Source of the DNA: a bacterium
GTDB lineage: Bacteria > UBA9089 > UBA9088 > JAGUXG01
Length of the DNA: 5,580 nt
NCBI GenBank assembly: GCA_020061965.1
Contig: JAGUXG010000081.1
Location: forward strand, 1 to 5,580
Reading direction: 5' to 3'
The notes under the pieces are model-generated. The model did no database searches. It saw only the letters and a program-made list of their open reading frames with translations, and was not told the DNA's origin. Position 1 is the first letter of the stretch; each line of letters begins with the position of its first letter. Below are positions 1-5,580 of the stretch, piece by piece. The position numbers and the translations under genes were made by a program.

Positions 1-2
1 AA

Positions 3-83
3 AGAGGTGTATATCCGACATTTACTTGTCCTAAATGCAACAGACGAATGAAGTATATTTGTGACAAAAAGTCCGCACCGTAG
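3..83 (+). CDS. C-terminal fragment of an unidentified CxxC protein
   Basis: An open frame enters from the left edge and ends at TAG (81-83), giving the last 26 residues of a gene whose start lies outside the window. The visible tail contains TCPKCNRRMKYIC, with a CxxC pair at fragment residues 9 and 12 and a third Cys at residue 20, followed by a short basic end. This resembles half of a zinc ribbon. Similar CPxCxxxM endings occur near the C terminus of some IS91-type transposases, but also in many unrelated zinc-binding proteins, so I do not assign a function. The other two forward frames close earlier, at 29-34 and 49-51. The stop codon lies in the loop of a small hairpin. The fragment is short enough that chance is not excluded. 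Confidence 0.35.
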   Translation, partial: RGVYPTFTCPKCNRRMKYICDKKSAP

Positions 84-88
84 GTGCG
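74..88. repeat. Small perfect hairpin across a stop codon
   Basis: CGCACC (74-79) and GGTGCG (83-88) form a perfect 6-bp, GC-rich stem around the 3-base loop GTA. The TAG stop of the upstream fragment overlaps the loop and right arm. A run of five A's lies just upstream (66-70), but the right arm is followed by CTAAGTTCATTA rather than a run of T's. It therefore does not fit a standard intrinsic terminator on the + strand. On the minus strand the stem would be followed by ACTTTTTGTC, a run of five T's, so a terminator for a leftward transcript is the better fit. Confidence 0.35.
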
Positions 89-137
89 CTAAGTTCATTA
101 TAGAGCTTTAAGAAATCTCCGTACATCCAAAGGTCAA

Positions 138-164
138 TCTTTTCTATCTTCAATCCCATCTTTT
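138..164 (+). promoter_or_regulatory. Shine-Dalgarno-free start region of the protease gene
   Basis: The 27 bases before the ATG at 165 contain no G and only four purines, so no Shine-Dalgarno sequence is possible there. The nearest purine-rich stretch, AAAGG at 129-133, lies about 30 bases upstream, too far to serve. The ATG is nevertheless the only usable start: reading back in frame there is no ATG, GTG or TTG before a stop at 90-92, and the ATG begins a normal signal peptide. Translation may start weakly or by a Shine-Dalgarno-independent route. This contrasts with the perfect site before the next gene. Confidence 0.4.
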
Positions 165-1280
165 ATGAAGAAAACCATTCCCTTCTTAATCTTTTTCTTT
201 GGAGCATCCTTTGCGGACACGGAAAAGCCTTCTGTCGCTGATGTAGTCAGCGAAGTATCACCTTCCGTAGTTATGGTCAGGGCTGAAAAGATACAAGAGG
301 AGTATCAGCCCGGCATGCTTATTATCAGAAAGGATTGCCGCATAGGGACTGGGTTTATTATTGATGAGAGAGGCTATATCTTGACTTGTTCTCATATCAT
401 TAAGAATTATGATACCCTTTATGTAGAGCTGAAATCTGGTAAAGGCTATATAGCCAAAATAGTCAAAATAGACCCAAAGACTGATGCTGGTCTGCTAAAA
501 ATTTCTTCCAAAGATAGACTTCCTTCGGTAAAAATAGGTGACCCGAGACGAGCAAGACCAGGAGATACTGTCATTACTATCGGAAATCCATTGCCGCAAG
601 AGTTAGGTCTTGGTCCAAAATCTTTTAAGCCATCAGTTGCTTGTGGTGTGATTGGCTCTACTGAACGCTTAAGCTACGACAATAAAAAGCTCTTTCAACT
701 GAGCCTTCCTGTCAATTTTGGAAATAGCGGTGGACCTTTACTGAATGACAGGGGTGAGGTGATTGGTCTAATCAACTCAAAGATGACTGGTTTTTCTGGT
801 CGGAGATTAGAAGGAATAGGGTTTGCCATATCTATTGAGGAATTAAAAGAGATGTTTAGTCTTTTGCCAAGAAGGATGGAGTCTATCAGTCAATGCTCTG
901 TTTTACTCCAGAAAAATAGAGAACCCATTCTTTTGTTGATAATAGAGCTTCTCTTAATTCTTATACTCACCTTTAGGATCTCTCAAAGAAGAAAAAGGGA
1001 TTACAGGCTTATAAAGCAAAGGATATATAAGACTATCTATCGCCGTGATTATTATGGATATTCTAAGATTCTCCAGAGAATATTTAAGGATTATAGAAAA
1101 GGATCTGTTAATTATCTTCACCTCTTAACCTCAGATATTATCTCCTTTAAGAGCAAAGAAGACTGGTTATTGCCAGAATTAAAGAGGCAGATAGAGGATT
1201 CTCTGGAGCATTTACATAGTTTAGATAGACAAAGGGAGGCGATGATTTACAGGGCAAAGGTGAAAAGGAGTTTGAGATAA
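165..1280 (+). CDS. Exported trypsin-like (HtrA-type) serine protease with C-terminal membrane anchor
   Basis: The 371-residue product is a chymotrypsin-fold protease related to the Deg/HtrA group. Residues 1-17 look like a signal peptide (KK, hydrophobic core, SFA before Asp18). The catalytic triad is readable: His77 in YILTCSHII, Asp107 in KTDAGLLKI and Ser188 in GNSGGPLLN. GIGFAIS (217-223) closes the protease domain. There is no PDZ domain. Instead a hydrophobic segment at about 254-270 is followed by RRKR (275-278) and about 100 charged, probably helical residues. By the positive-inside rule, the protease faces outward and the tail lies in the cytoplasm. Classical DegP and DegQ are soluble with PDZ domains, and DegS has an N-terminal anchor, so this layout is reversed. 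A likely role is envelope protein quality control or regulated cleavage; the substrate is unknown. The gene ends 15 bases before porA, so the two may be co-transcribed. The fold assignment is firm, the topology is inferred. Confidence 0.9.
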   Translation: MKKTIPFLIFFFGASFADTEKPSVADVVSEVSPSVVMVRAEKIQEEYQPGMLIIRKDCRIGTGFIIDERGYILTCSHIIKNYDTLYVELKSGKGYIAKIVKIDPKTDAGLLKISSKDRLPSVKIGDPRRARPGDTVITIGNPLPQELGLGPKSFKPSVACGVIGSTERLSYDNKKLFQLSLPVNFGNSGGPLLNDRGEVIGLINSKMTGFSGRRLEGIGFAISIEELKEMFSLLPRRMESISQCSVLLQKNREPILLLIIELLLILILTFRISQRRKRDYRLIKQRIYKTIYRRDYYGYSKILQRIFKDYRKGSVNYLHLLTSDIISFKSKEDWLLPELKRQIEDSLEHLHSLDRQREAMIYRAKVKRSLR

Positions 1281-1284
1281 ATAT

Positions 1285-1290
1285 AGGAGG
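1285..1290 (+). promoter_or_regulatory. Strong ribosome-binding site of porA
   Basis: AGGAGG followed by AGAAA places the core five bases before the ATG at 1296, an ideal Shine-Dalgarno arrangement. It fixes the porA start and lies in the 15-base gap after the protease stop. It is the only gene start in the window with a consensus site. Confidence 0.85.
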
Positions 1291-1295
1291 AGAAA

Positions 1296-2522
1296 ATGAA
1301 AAAAGCAATGACAGGGAATGAGGCTATGGCAGAGGCAATGAGGCAGATTAAGCCTGATGTAGTGGCTGCGTATCCTATAACGCCGGCTACAGAGGTTGTC
1401 CAGATATTTGCAGGGTTTGTGGCAGATGGGGTTGTTGAGACAGAGTTTATCCCGGTAGAGAGTGAGCATTCAGCTATGTCTGCTTGTATCGGGGCAGCAG
1501 TGGCAGGGAGCCGGGCAATGACATCTACTTCATCTCAGGGGCTTGCCCTGATGTGGGAAATGCTTTATATTGCCTCAGGCTTACGGCTTCCTATTGTTCT
1601 GGCTGAGGTGAACAGGGCATTATCTTCACCGATAAATATCCACTGCGACCACTCGGATACAATGGGAGCCAGAGATTCTGGTTGGATACAGATATACTCA
1701 GAGAATGCCCAGGAGGCTTACGACAATATGATTCAAGCCGTAAAGATTGCAGAGGCTTGCCGTATTCCAGTAATGGTCACAGCAGATGGCTTCATCATCA
1801 GTCACGGGATGGAGGTTGTGGAGACAGTTGAGGATGCCCAAGTGTCTGACTTTATTGGAGAGTATAAACCAGCATACTCTGTCTTAGATATAGAGCATCC
1901 AAAGACAGTAGGTGCCATAGACTTCACTGACTACTACTTTGAGCATAAGATGCAAGTGATTCAAGCGATGAAAGAGTCTGGAAGATATATCGCTTGTGTA
2001 GCAGATGATTTTGAGAAGAGATTTGAAAGAAAATACTCCTTCTTTGAGGAGTATAAACTGGCTGATGCAGAGGTAGCCATTGTTGCCTTAGGCTCTGTTT
2101 GTGGAACAACTAAGGTTGTTGTAGATGAGCTGAGAAAAGAAGGGATAAAGGCAGGTCTATTGAAGCTGCGGGTATTCAGACCCTTTCCTTACCATCTCTT
2201 AGCTCAAGCAATATCAGGTTGTTCAGTCGTTGCTGTCTTAGATAGGGCAGATGGTTTATCTGGTGCAGGAGGACCGCTCTTTGCTGAGGTAAAATCTGCT
2301 CTGTATGATACTCTTCACCGAGAGACTATCGCTCCAATTGCACCCGGCACATTTGATGATGAAGAGATGATAGCCTCTCCTCCAATAGTCAAGAATTATG
2401 TCTATGGGCTTGGAGGCAGGGATATGAGAAAGGAGCACCTGCATGAGGTATTCTCAGAACTTCAAGAGGCAATTAAAGGCGATAGAGGAGAGTCTGTCAG
2501 ATACATTGGGGTGAGTGGATAA
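1296..2522 (+). CDS. porA: Pyruvate:ferredoxin oxidoreductase, alpha subunit
   Basis: The 408-residue product matches the alpha subunit of the four-subunit pyruvate (or 2-ketoacid) ferredoxin oxidoreductases. These cytoplasmic enzymes interconvert pyruvate plus CoA with acetyl-CoA, CO2 and reduced ferredoxin. Alpha carries the pyrimidine-binding fold that cooperates with TPP on the beta subunit. Family motifs are visible in order: YPITP (26-30), ESEHSAM (55-61), TSSQGLALMWE (78-88), NRALSSPINI (106-115), DHSDTMGARDSGW (118-130), a transketolase-C-like domain at about 255-370, and GLGGRD (371-376). The NRALSSPINI and DHSD...ARDSGW block is typical of PorA or VorA rather than of KorA, though exact substrate choice cannot be read from alpha alone. 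Length is normal and the frame is intact. The usual partner genes (gamma, delta, beta) are not adjacent: a protease lies upstream and mfd downstream. The enzyme must obtain its beta subunit from elsewhere, or the cluster has been rearranged. Confidence 0.93.
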   Translation: MKKAMTGNEAMAEAMRQIKPDVVAAYPITPATEVVQIFAGFVADGVVETEFIPVESEHSAMSACIGAAVAGSRAMTSTSSQGLALMWEMLYIASGLRLPIVLAEVNRALSSPINIHCDHSDTMGARDSGWIQIYSENAQEAYDNMIQAVKIAEACRIPVMVTADGFIISHGMEVVETVEDAQVSDFIGEYKPAYSVLDIEHPKTVGAIDFTDYYFEHKMQVIQAMKESGRYIACVADDFEKRFERKYSFFEEYKLADAEVAIVALGSVCGTTKVVVDELRKEGIKAGLLKLRVFRPFPYHLLAQAISGCSVVAVLDRADGLSGAGGPLFAEVKSALYDTLHRETIAPIAPGTFDDEEMIASPPIVKNYVYGLGGRDMRKEHLHEVFSELQEAIKGDRGESVRYIGVSG

Positions 2523-2529
2523 AGGATTT

Positions 2530-2643
2530 ATGCCCAAACAGATCAGCCTTGGCAAAGGTGTTACAGTTACGAAATTTCCAGATTGTTGGCAAGCATTTTT
2601 CGCAAACCAATTTTCATTGGGTATAATAACGCATAACCAATAA
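2530..2643 (+). CDS. Possible 37-codon small ORF, doubtful
   Basis: An ATG at 2530 opens a 37-codon frame ending in TAA at 2641-2643, almost filling the gap between porA and mfd. The product starts MPKQISLGKG and ends GIITHNQ. It has no hydrophobic segment or motif that I recognise. The only ribosome-binding candidate is AGGA (2523-2526), three bases from the ATG, which is too close to be good. The frame also overlaps the proposed mfd promoter and repeat motif, so much of its sequence has another explanation. It could equally be a chance frame, or a scrap left where a porB gene once followed porA. No homology to PorB is visible. Confidence 0.18.
   Translation: MPKQISLGKGVTVTKFPDCWQAFFANQFSLGIITHNQ
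2599..2627 (+). promoter_or_regulatory. Candidate sigma-70-type promoter for mfd
   Basis: TATAAT at 2622-2627 is an exact -10 consensus. At the ideal 17-base spacing lies TTCGCA (2599-2604), which matches four of six bases of the TTGACA -35 element. Transcription would begin near 2634, leaving a leader of only about 11 bases before the mfd ATG at 2645. No Shine-Dalgarno sequence fits in so short a leader, which agrees with the absence of one. A TATAAT in AT-rich DNA can be chance; the correct spacing and the position just before a gene raise the odds. Confidence 0.4.
2601..2641. repeat. Repeated CGCA(T)AACCAAT motif with an inverted CCAAT/ATTGG pair
   Basis: CGCAAACCAAT (2601-2611) recurs as CGCATAACCAAT (2630-2641), identical except for one extra T, about 29 bases on or close to three helical turns. 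The first copy also forms an inverted repeat, CCAAT (2607-2611), TTTC, ATTGG (2616-2620), lying between the proposed -35 and -10 boxes. The second copy covers the predicted transcription start and ends four bases before the mfd start codon. Paired sites placed like this are typical of repressor operators, but no regulator is identified, and a small insertion duplicating flanking DNA could also produce such a repeat. Confidence 0.4.
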
Positions 2644-2644
2644 G

Positions 2645-5440
2645 ATGGAGCCGCCTTTATCTTTTCTCCTTTCCTCTATTAAGCTGACAAAAAGATTAGG
2701 CCTACCTTCACACATAAAGCCATTTCTTTTGGCAAGCATCATCAAAGACCAAAAAACCTGTATAATTCTCACTGCAGATTCTGAAAAAGCTGATCAACTG
2801 CAAAGGGACATCTCTTGCTTTATCAAGGTAGCCACATTTCCAGAGATAGAGGATAAAGAGACAGCTTCTCAGAGAAAAGAGATTCTTCTTGCCCTCAGTA
2901 ACTCTAAACCCATAACCTGCATCTTCTCTATCCCTGCCTTCTGCCAAAATTTTCCAGATAAGACCTCTCTATATTCAGAGATACGGTTGGCCCTTGACCA
3001 GGAGATAGACCTCACAAGTCTAATAGAGATGCTCATAGCTATGGGCTATACGAGGAGAGAAAGGTGTGAAGAAAAGGGAGAGGTTAGCCTGCGCGGTGGA
3101 ATATTAGACATCTGGCCGATAAACTCTGAAGAGCCTATAAGATGCGAGTTTTTAGATGATAAGATAGAAGGGATGCGAAGGTTCAACCCAGACACCCAAT
3201 TATCCTTTCGCAAAGAGAAGGAGTTTGTTATCTGGGCCTGTCAGAATTCTTCGCTTAAGCTCAGTATCTTTGACTATCTTGCGGAGGAGGCCATTATCTT
3301 CTTGGATGAGCAAGAGAATAAAGGATGGGAAGAGATTAAAACGAGACTCAAAGGAAGAGAGACCTACTCTATCAGTCCTTTAGAGCAGCCGATTATCCCC
3401 TCATCTTCCCCACAAAAGTTCTATGGAAAGATGGATCTTCTCTTTGAACAGATAGAAAGATGGCAGAAAGAGAAGAAGAGGGTAGTGGTCTTGGGTTATT
3501 ATCCTGCTCAAACAGAGAGACTCAAAGAATTCTTGCTTGAAAAAAATGTTCTTGTTGTTACAGCTCCCCTATCTTGCGGGTTTATTATAGAAGACCTTGT
3601 TGTTGTAACCGCTTGTGAGATATTTGCCACCCCCTTTTATCCACCAAAGAAAGAGAAAAGAAGAAGGCTTACAGAGTTTATTGAGCTAAAGGTTGGAGAT
3701 TATGCTGTCCATACAAAATATGGCATAGGAAGATTTCTTGGTATCGATTCCCTGTCAACAGAGAATGGAATGAAGGACTTTCTTCATCTTGAATATGCCT
3801 CTTCAGATAGGCTTTATATCCCTGTGGAGCGAATGGATAGAGTGGAAAGGTATATCGGGCCAGCAGAACCGCGGCTGAGTAGACTTGGAAGAGATTATTG
3901 GGAGAGGGCAAAGAAGAAGGTCAAGGAATCCTGTCTTCTTTTTGGCAAGGAACTGATAGAGATGGAGGCTTTGAGATCTCTTTTGCGAAAGAGACCCTAT
4001 CCCAAAGACACATTAGAGCAGACAGAGCTTGAGGCAGGTTTTCCATATACTGAGACAGATGACCAACTGAAAGCCATAGAGGATATAAAACAAGATTTAG
4101 AGTCCGATAAACCTATGGACAGGCTTATCCTTGGCGATGTTGGCTTTGGAAAGACAGAGGTGGCTCTTAGAGCCGCTTTTAAGTCTGTCTCTTCAGGGTT
4201 TCAAGTGGCTATCCTCTGTCCAACCACTATTCTTGCTGACCAACACTATAAGACCTTCTGCCAGAGAATGGATGCTTTTCCTGTAAATATTGGGCTTCTC
4301 TCAAGGTTTAGAACGAGCAAGATGAATAAGGAGACAATAGAAGGCTTAAAAAGAGGTCTAATAGATATTGTCATTGGCACGCACAGGCTTCTCTCAAAGG
4401 ATATCTCCTTTTCTAATCTTGGTCTGGTCATTGTTGATGAAGAGCAGAGATTCGGGGTGGCTCAGAAAGGAAGGCTGAAAAAGCTGAAAGAACAGGTAGA
4501 TGTCCTCTCTCTATCTGCCACACCAATCCCCAGAACCCTGTATCTTTCTATCTCGGGGATACGCCAGATAAGCATGATCAATACACCACCCTTAGGCAGG
4601 CAATCAATAAAGACAGAGGTCGCAAGATTTGACCATAATCTCATAAAATCTGCAGTGATGAGAGAGCTTGAAAGGGAAGGTCAGGTCTTCTTTGTTCATA
4701 ACTCTATAGAGACGCTTGGGAAGATGGAGGGGTTGCTACAGAATATACTGCCAGGGGTTGAAATTCGAACAGCACATGGAAGAATGAAAGAACATCTCTT
4801 AGAGAAGCGAATATTAGATTTTGTAGAGAGAAGATTTGACATCCTCCTTTCAACATCCATCATAGAATCAGGCCTTGATATGCCTGCTGTCAATACAATC
4901 ATTGTCAATAATGCCCAAGCGTTTGGGTTGGCTGACTTATATCAATTAAGGGGAAGGGTAGGACGAACAGACAGGTCTGCTTATTGCTATTTGCTCTACC
5001 CAAACTACCCAAAGAACCTTCCCCTCAAAGAAGAGCAGAAAAAGGGATTGACTGTACTTTATGAGTTTGCTGAACTTGGCTCAGGGATGAGATTAGCTAT
5101 GTCTGACCTTGAGATACGAGGTTCAGGGAATATCCTGGGAGAGGAGCAATCTGGAAATATCAAGGCAATAGGACTCGGACTTTATACCACGCTTCTAAAG
5201 GAGACAGTGTATAGCTTGCGTGGAGTAAAAAGAGAGGTAAAGTCTCATGCCTCCTTTGATATTCCCTACAATGCCTTTATCCCTGTCTCATACATCCCTG
5301 AACAAGGGGATAGATTCTTCTTTTATAAGAGGTTAGCTGAGGATTCCACGGAGAAGGTGGCTTTGGAGATGGCAGATAGGTTTGGTCCCATTCCCATTCC
5401 TGTCCAAAGGCTTTTGGAGGCGTATAAAAGGCGGAGTTAG
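2645..5440 (+). CDS. mfd: Transcription-repair coupling factor Mfd, compact form with shortened C terminus
   Basis: Mfd is a DNA translocase that removes stalled RNA polymerase at lesions and recruits UvrA for nucleotide excision repair. The 931-residue product shows the family order: a UvrB-like N-terminal module (about 1-200, with GEVSLRGGILDIWP at 145-158), a reduced linker region, the RNA-polymerase-interaction domain (about 347-405, GDYAVHTKYGIGRFLG at 351-366), and a RecG-like motor. Motor motifs are intact: Walker A GDVGFGKT (497-504), DEEQ (598-601), SAT (624-626) and QLRGRVGR (767-774). The C-terminal domain starts (FIPVSYIPEQGDR, 878-890; DRFGPIP, 911-917) but stops about 14 residues after that motif, where E. 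coli Mfd, 1148 residues long, runs on for roughly 90 more. ATG 2645 is the only good start: a stop lies in frame at 2627-2629 and no other start codon intervenes. It lacks a Shine-Dalgarno site. Translocation activity is expected; control through the C-terminal domain may differ. Confidence 0.95.
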   Translation: MEPPLSFLLSSIKLTKRLGLPSHIKPFLLASIIKDQKTCIILTADSEKADQLQRDISCFIKVATFPEIEDKETASQRKEILLALSNSKPITCIFSIPAFCQNFPDKTSLYSEIRLALDQEIDLTSLIEMLIAMGYTRRERCEEKGEVSLRGGILDIWPINSEEPIRCEFLDDKIEGMRRFNPDTQLSFRKEKEFVIWACQNSSLKLSIFDYLAEEAIIFLDEQENKGWEEIKTRLKGRETYSISPLEQPIIPSSSPQKFYGKMDLLFEQIERWQKEKKRVVVLGYYPAQTERLKEFLLEKNVLVVTAPLSCGFIIEDLVVVTACEIFATPFYPPKKEKRRRLTEFIELKVGDYAVHTKYGIGRFLGIDSLSTENGMKDFLHLEYASSDRLYIPVERMDRVERYIGPAEPRLSRLGRDYWERAKKKVKESCLLFGKELIEMEALRSLLRKRPYPKDTLEQTELEAGFPYTETDDQLKAIEDIKQDLESDKPMDRLILGDVGFGKTEVALRAAFKSVSSGFQVAILCPTTILADQHYKTFCQRMDAFPVNIGLLSRFRTSKMNKETIEGLKRGLIDIVIGTHRLLSKDISFSNLGLVIVDEEQRFGVAQKGRLKKLKEQVDVLSLSATPIPRTLYLSISGIRQISMINTPPLGRQSIKTEVARFDHNLIKSAVMRELEREGQVFFVHNSIETLGKMEGLLQNILPGVEIRTAHGRMKEHLLEKRILDFVERRFDILLSTSIIESGLDMPAVNTIIVNNAQAFGLADLYQLRGRVGRTDRSAYCYLLYPNYPKNLPLKEEQKKGLTVLYEFAELGSGMRLAMSDLEIRGSGNILGEEQSGNIKAIGLGLYTTLLKETVYSLRGVKREVKSHASFDIPYNAFIPVSYIPEQGDRFFFYKRLAEDSTEKVALEMADRFGPIPIPVQRLLEAYKRRS

Positions 5441-5580
5441 ATGAAGTAAAGTTCGTGTAGAGTAGAGCACTGGCGCAGTAATAGCCTGGATTCCCATGTT
5501 AGTTTTTTGAATTAACACCATGCAGGATTTCAACCCAGCACGATGCGGAGTTTTTTATTGTCAAGCCACGGGATGCTGAT
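5441..5580. other. Non-coding tail after mfd, nothing assignable
   Basis: These 140 bases hold no convincing gene. Tiny frames exist: a 19-codon frame from ATG 5520 to TGA 5579, and a minus-strand frame entering from the right edge and stopping at 5530-5532, which could be the last 16 codons of a convergent gene but cannot be judged. Two T-runs (5502-5507 and 5551-5556) could suggest termination, but neither follows a stable GC-rich stem; the weak GTTA/TAAC pairing around the first has its T-run in the loop. No tRNA or continuation of the Mfd domain is seen in any forward frame. Confidence 0.5.

Noticed and set aside
74..88. Hairpin CGCACC-GTA-GGTGCG as a + strand terminator of the left-edge gene
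   Set aside because: No T-run follows the right arm on the + strand, and the stop codon sits within the hairpin. It is kept only as a hairpin.
61..101. GTGACA (61-66) with CATTAT (96-101) as a promoter for the protease
   Set aside because: The spacing is 29 bases, far from the 16-18 needed, and no correctly spaced pair was found elsewhere in the leader.
1221..1469. Minus-strand open frame of 82 codons across the protease-porA junction, and seven similar minus-strand frames inside porA and mfd
   Set aside because: They lie opposite well-supported genes, have low-complexity or motif-free products and no plausible ribosome-binding context. They look like by-products of the sense-strand codon bias.
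5430..5470. Frameshift that would restore the missing end of Mfd
   Set aside because: The alternative forward frames close within a few codons and show none of the residues expected of the rest of domain 7.
5495..5522. CATGTTA...TAACACCATG as a terminator after mfd
   Set aside because: The stem is two short AT-rich pieces broken by a three-base bulge, and the T-run lies in the loop instead of after the stem.
5333..5533. Minus-strand 66-codon frame overlapping the end of mfd
   Set aside because: Most of it is antisense to conserved Mfd sequence and it shows no domain.
5501..5570. Two AGTTTTTT-containing stretches as units of a tandem or CRISPR-like repeat
   Set aside because: Only the T-run and one or two flanking bases match; the rest diverges, and two loose copies do not make an array.

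Overview
The window looks like a piece of a bacterial chromosome. Its GC content is moderate to low, and it uses AGA/AGG, AAG and AUA codons heavily. A pyruvate:ferredoxin oxidoreductase subunit points to an anaerobic or fermentative metabolism. Mfd is a bacterial-only factor. The protease has an export signal, so the cell has a periplasm or an external face where it works. I cannot name the species. An uncultured anaerobic lineage is plausible, but that is inference.

Layout, all on the + strand: (i) 3-83, the last 26 codons of an unidentified gene with a CxxC motif, overlapping a small hairpin; (ii) 84-164, a non-coding leader ending in a G-free, pyrimidine-rich stretch; (iii) 165-1280, an exported trypsin-like (HtrA-type) serine protease with no PDZ domain, a C-terminal membrane anchor and a basic cytoplasmic tail; (iv) 1296-2522, porA, 15 bases downstream behind a perfect AGGAGG ribosome-binding site; (v) 2523-2644, a 122-base gap with a TATAAT promoter candidate, a repeated CGCA(T)AACCAAT motif and a doubtful 37-codon ORF; (vi) 2645-5440, mfd, a compact transcription-repair coupling factor that stops early in its C-terminal domain; (vii) 5441-5580, 140 bases with no convincing gene.

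The protease and porA are spaced like an operon but have no obvious shared function. porA lacks its usual partners (beta, gamma, delta subunits) on either side within the window. mfd probably has its own promoter. I found no CRISPR array, tRNA, rRNA, intact insertion sequence or recognisable defence system, and nothing I would call a new system. The best leads are the protease architecture, the repeat and promoter arrangement before mfd, the shortened Mfd C terminus and the solitary porA.
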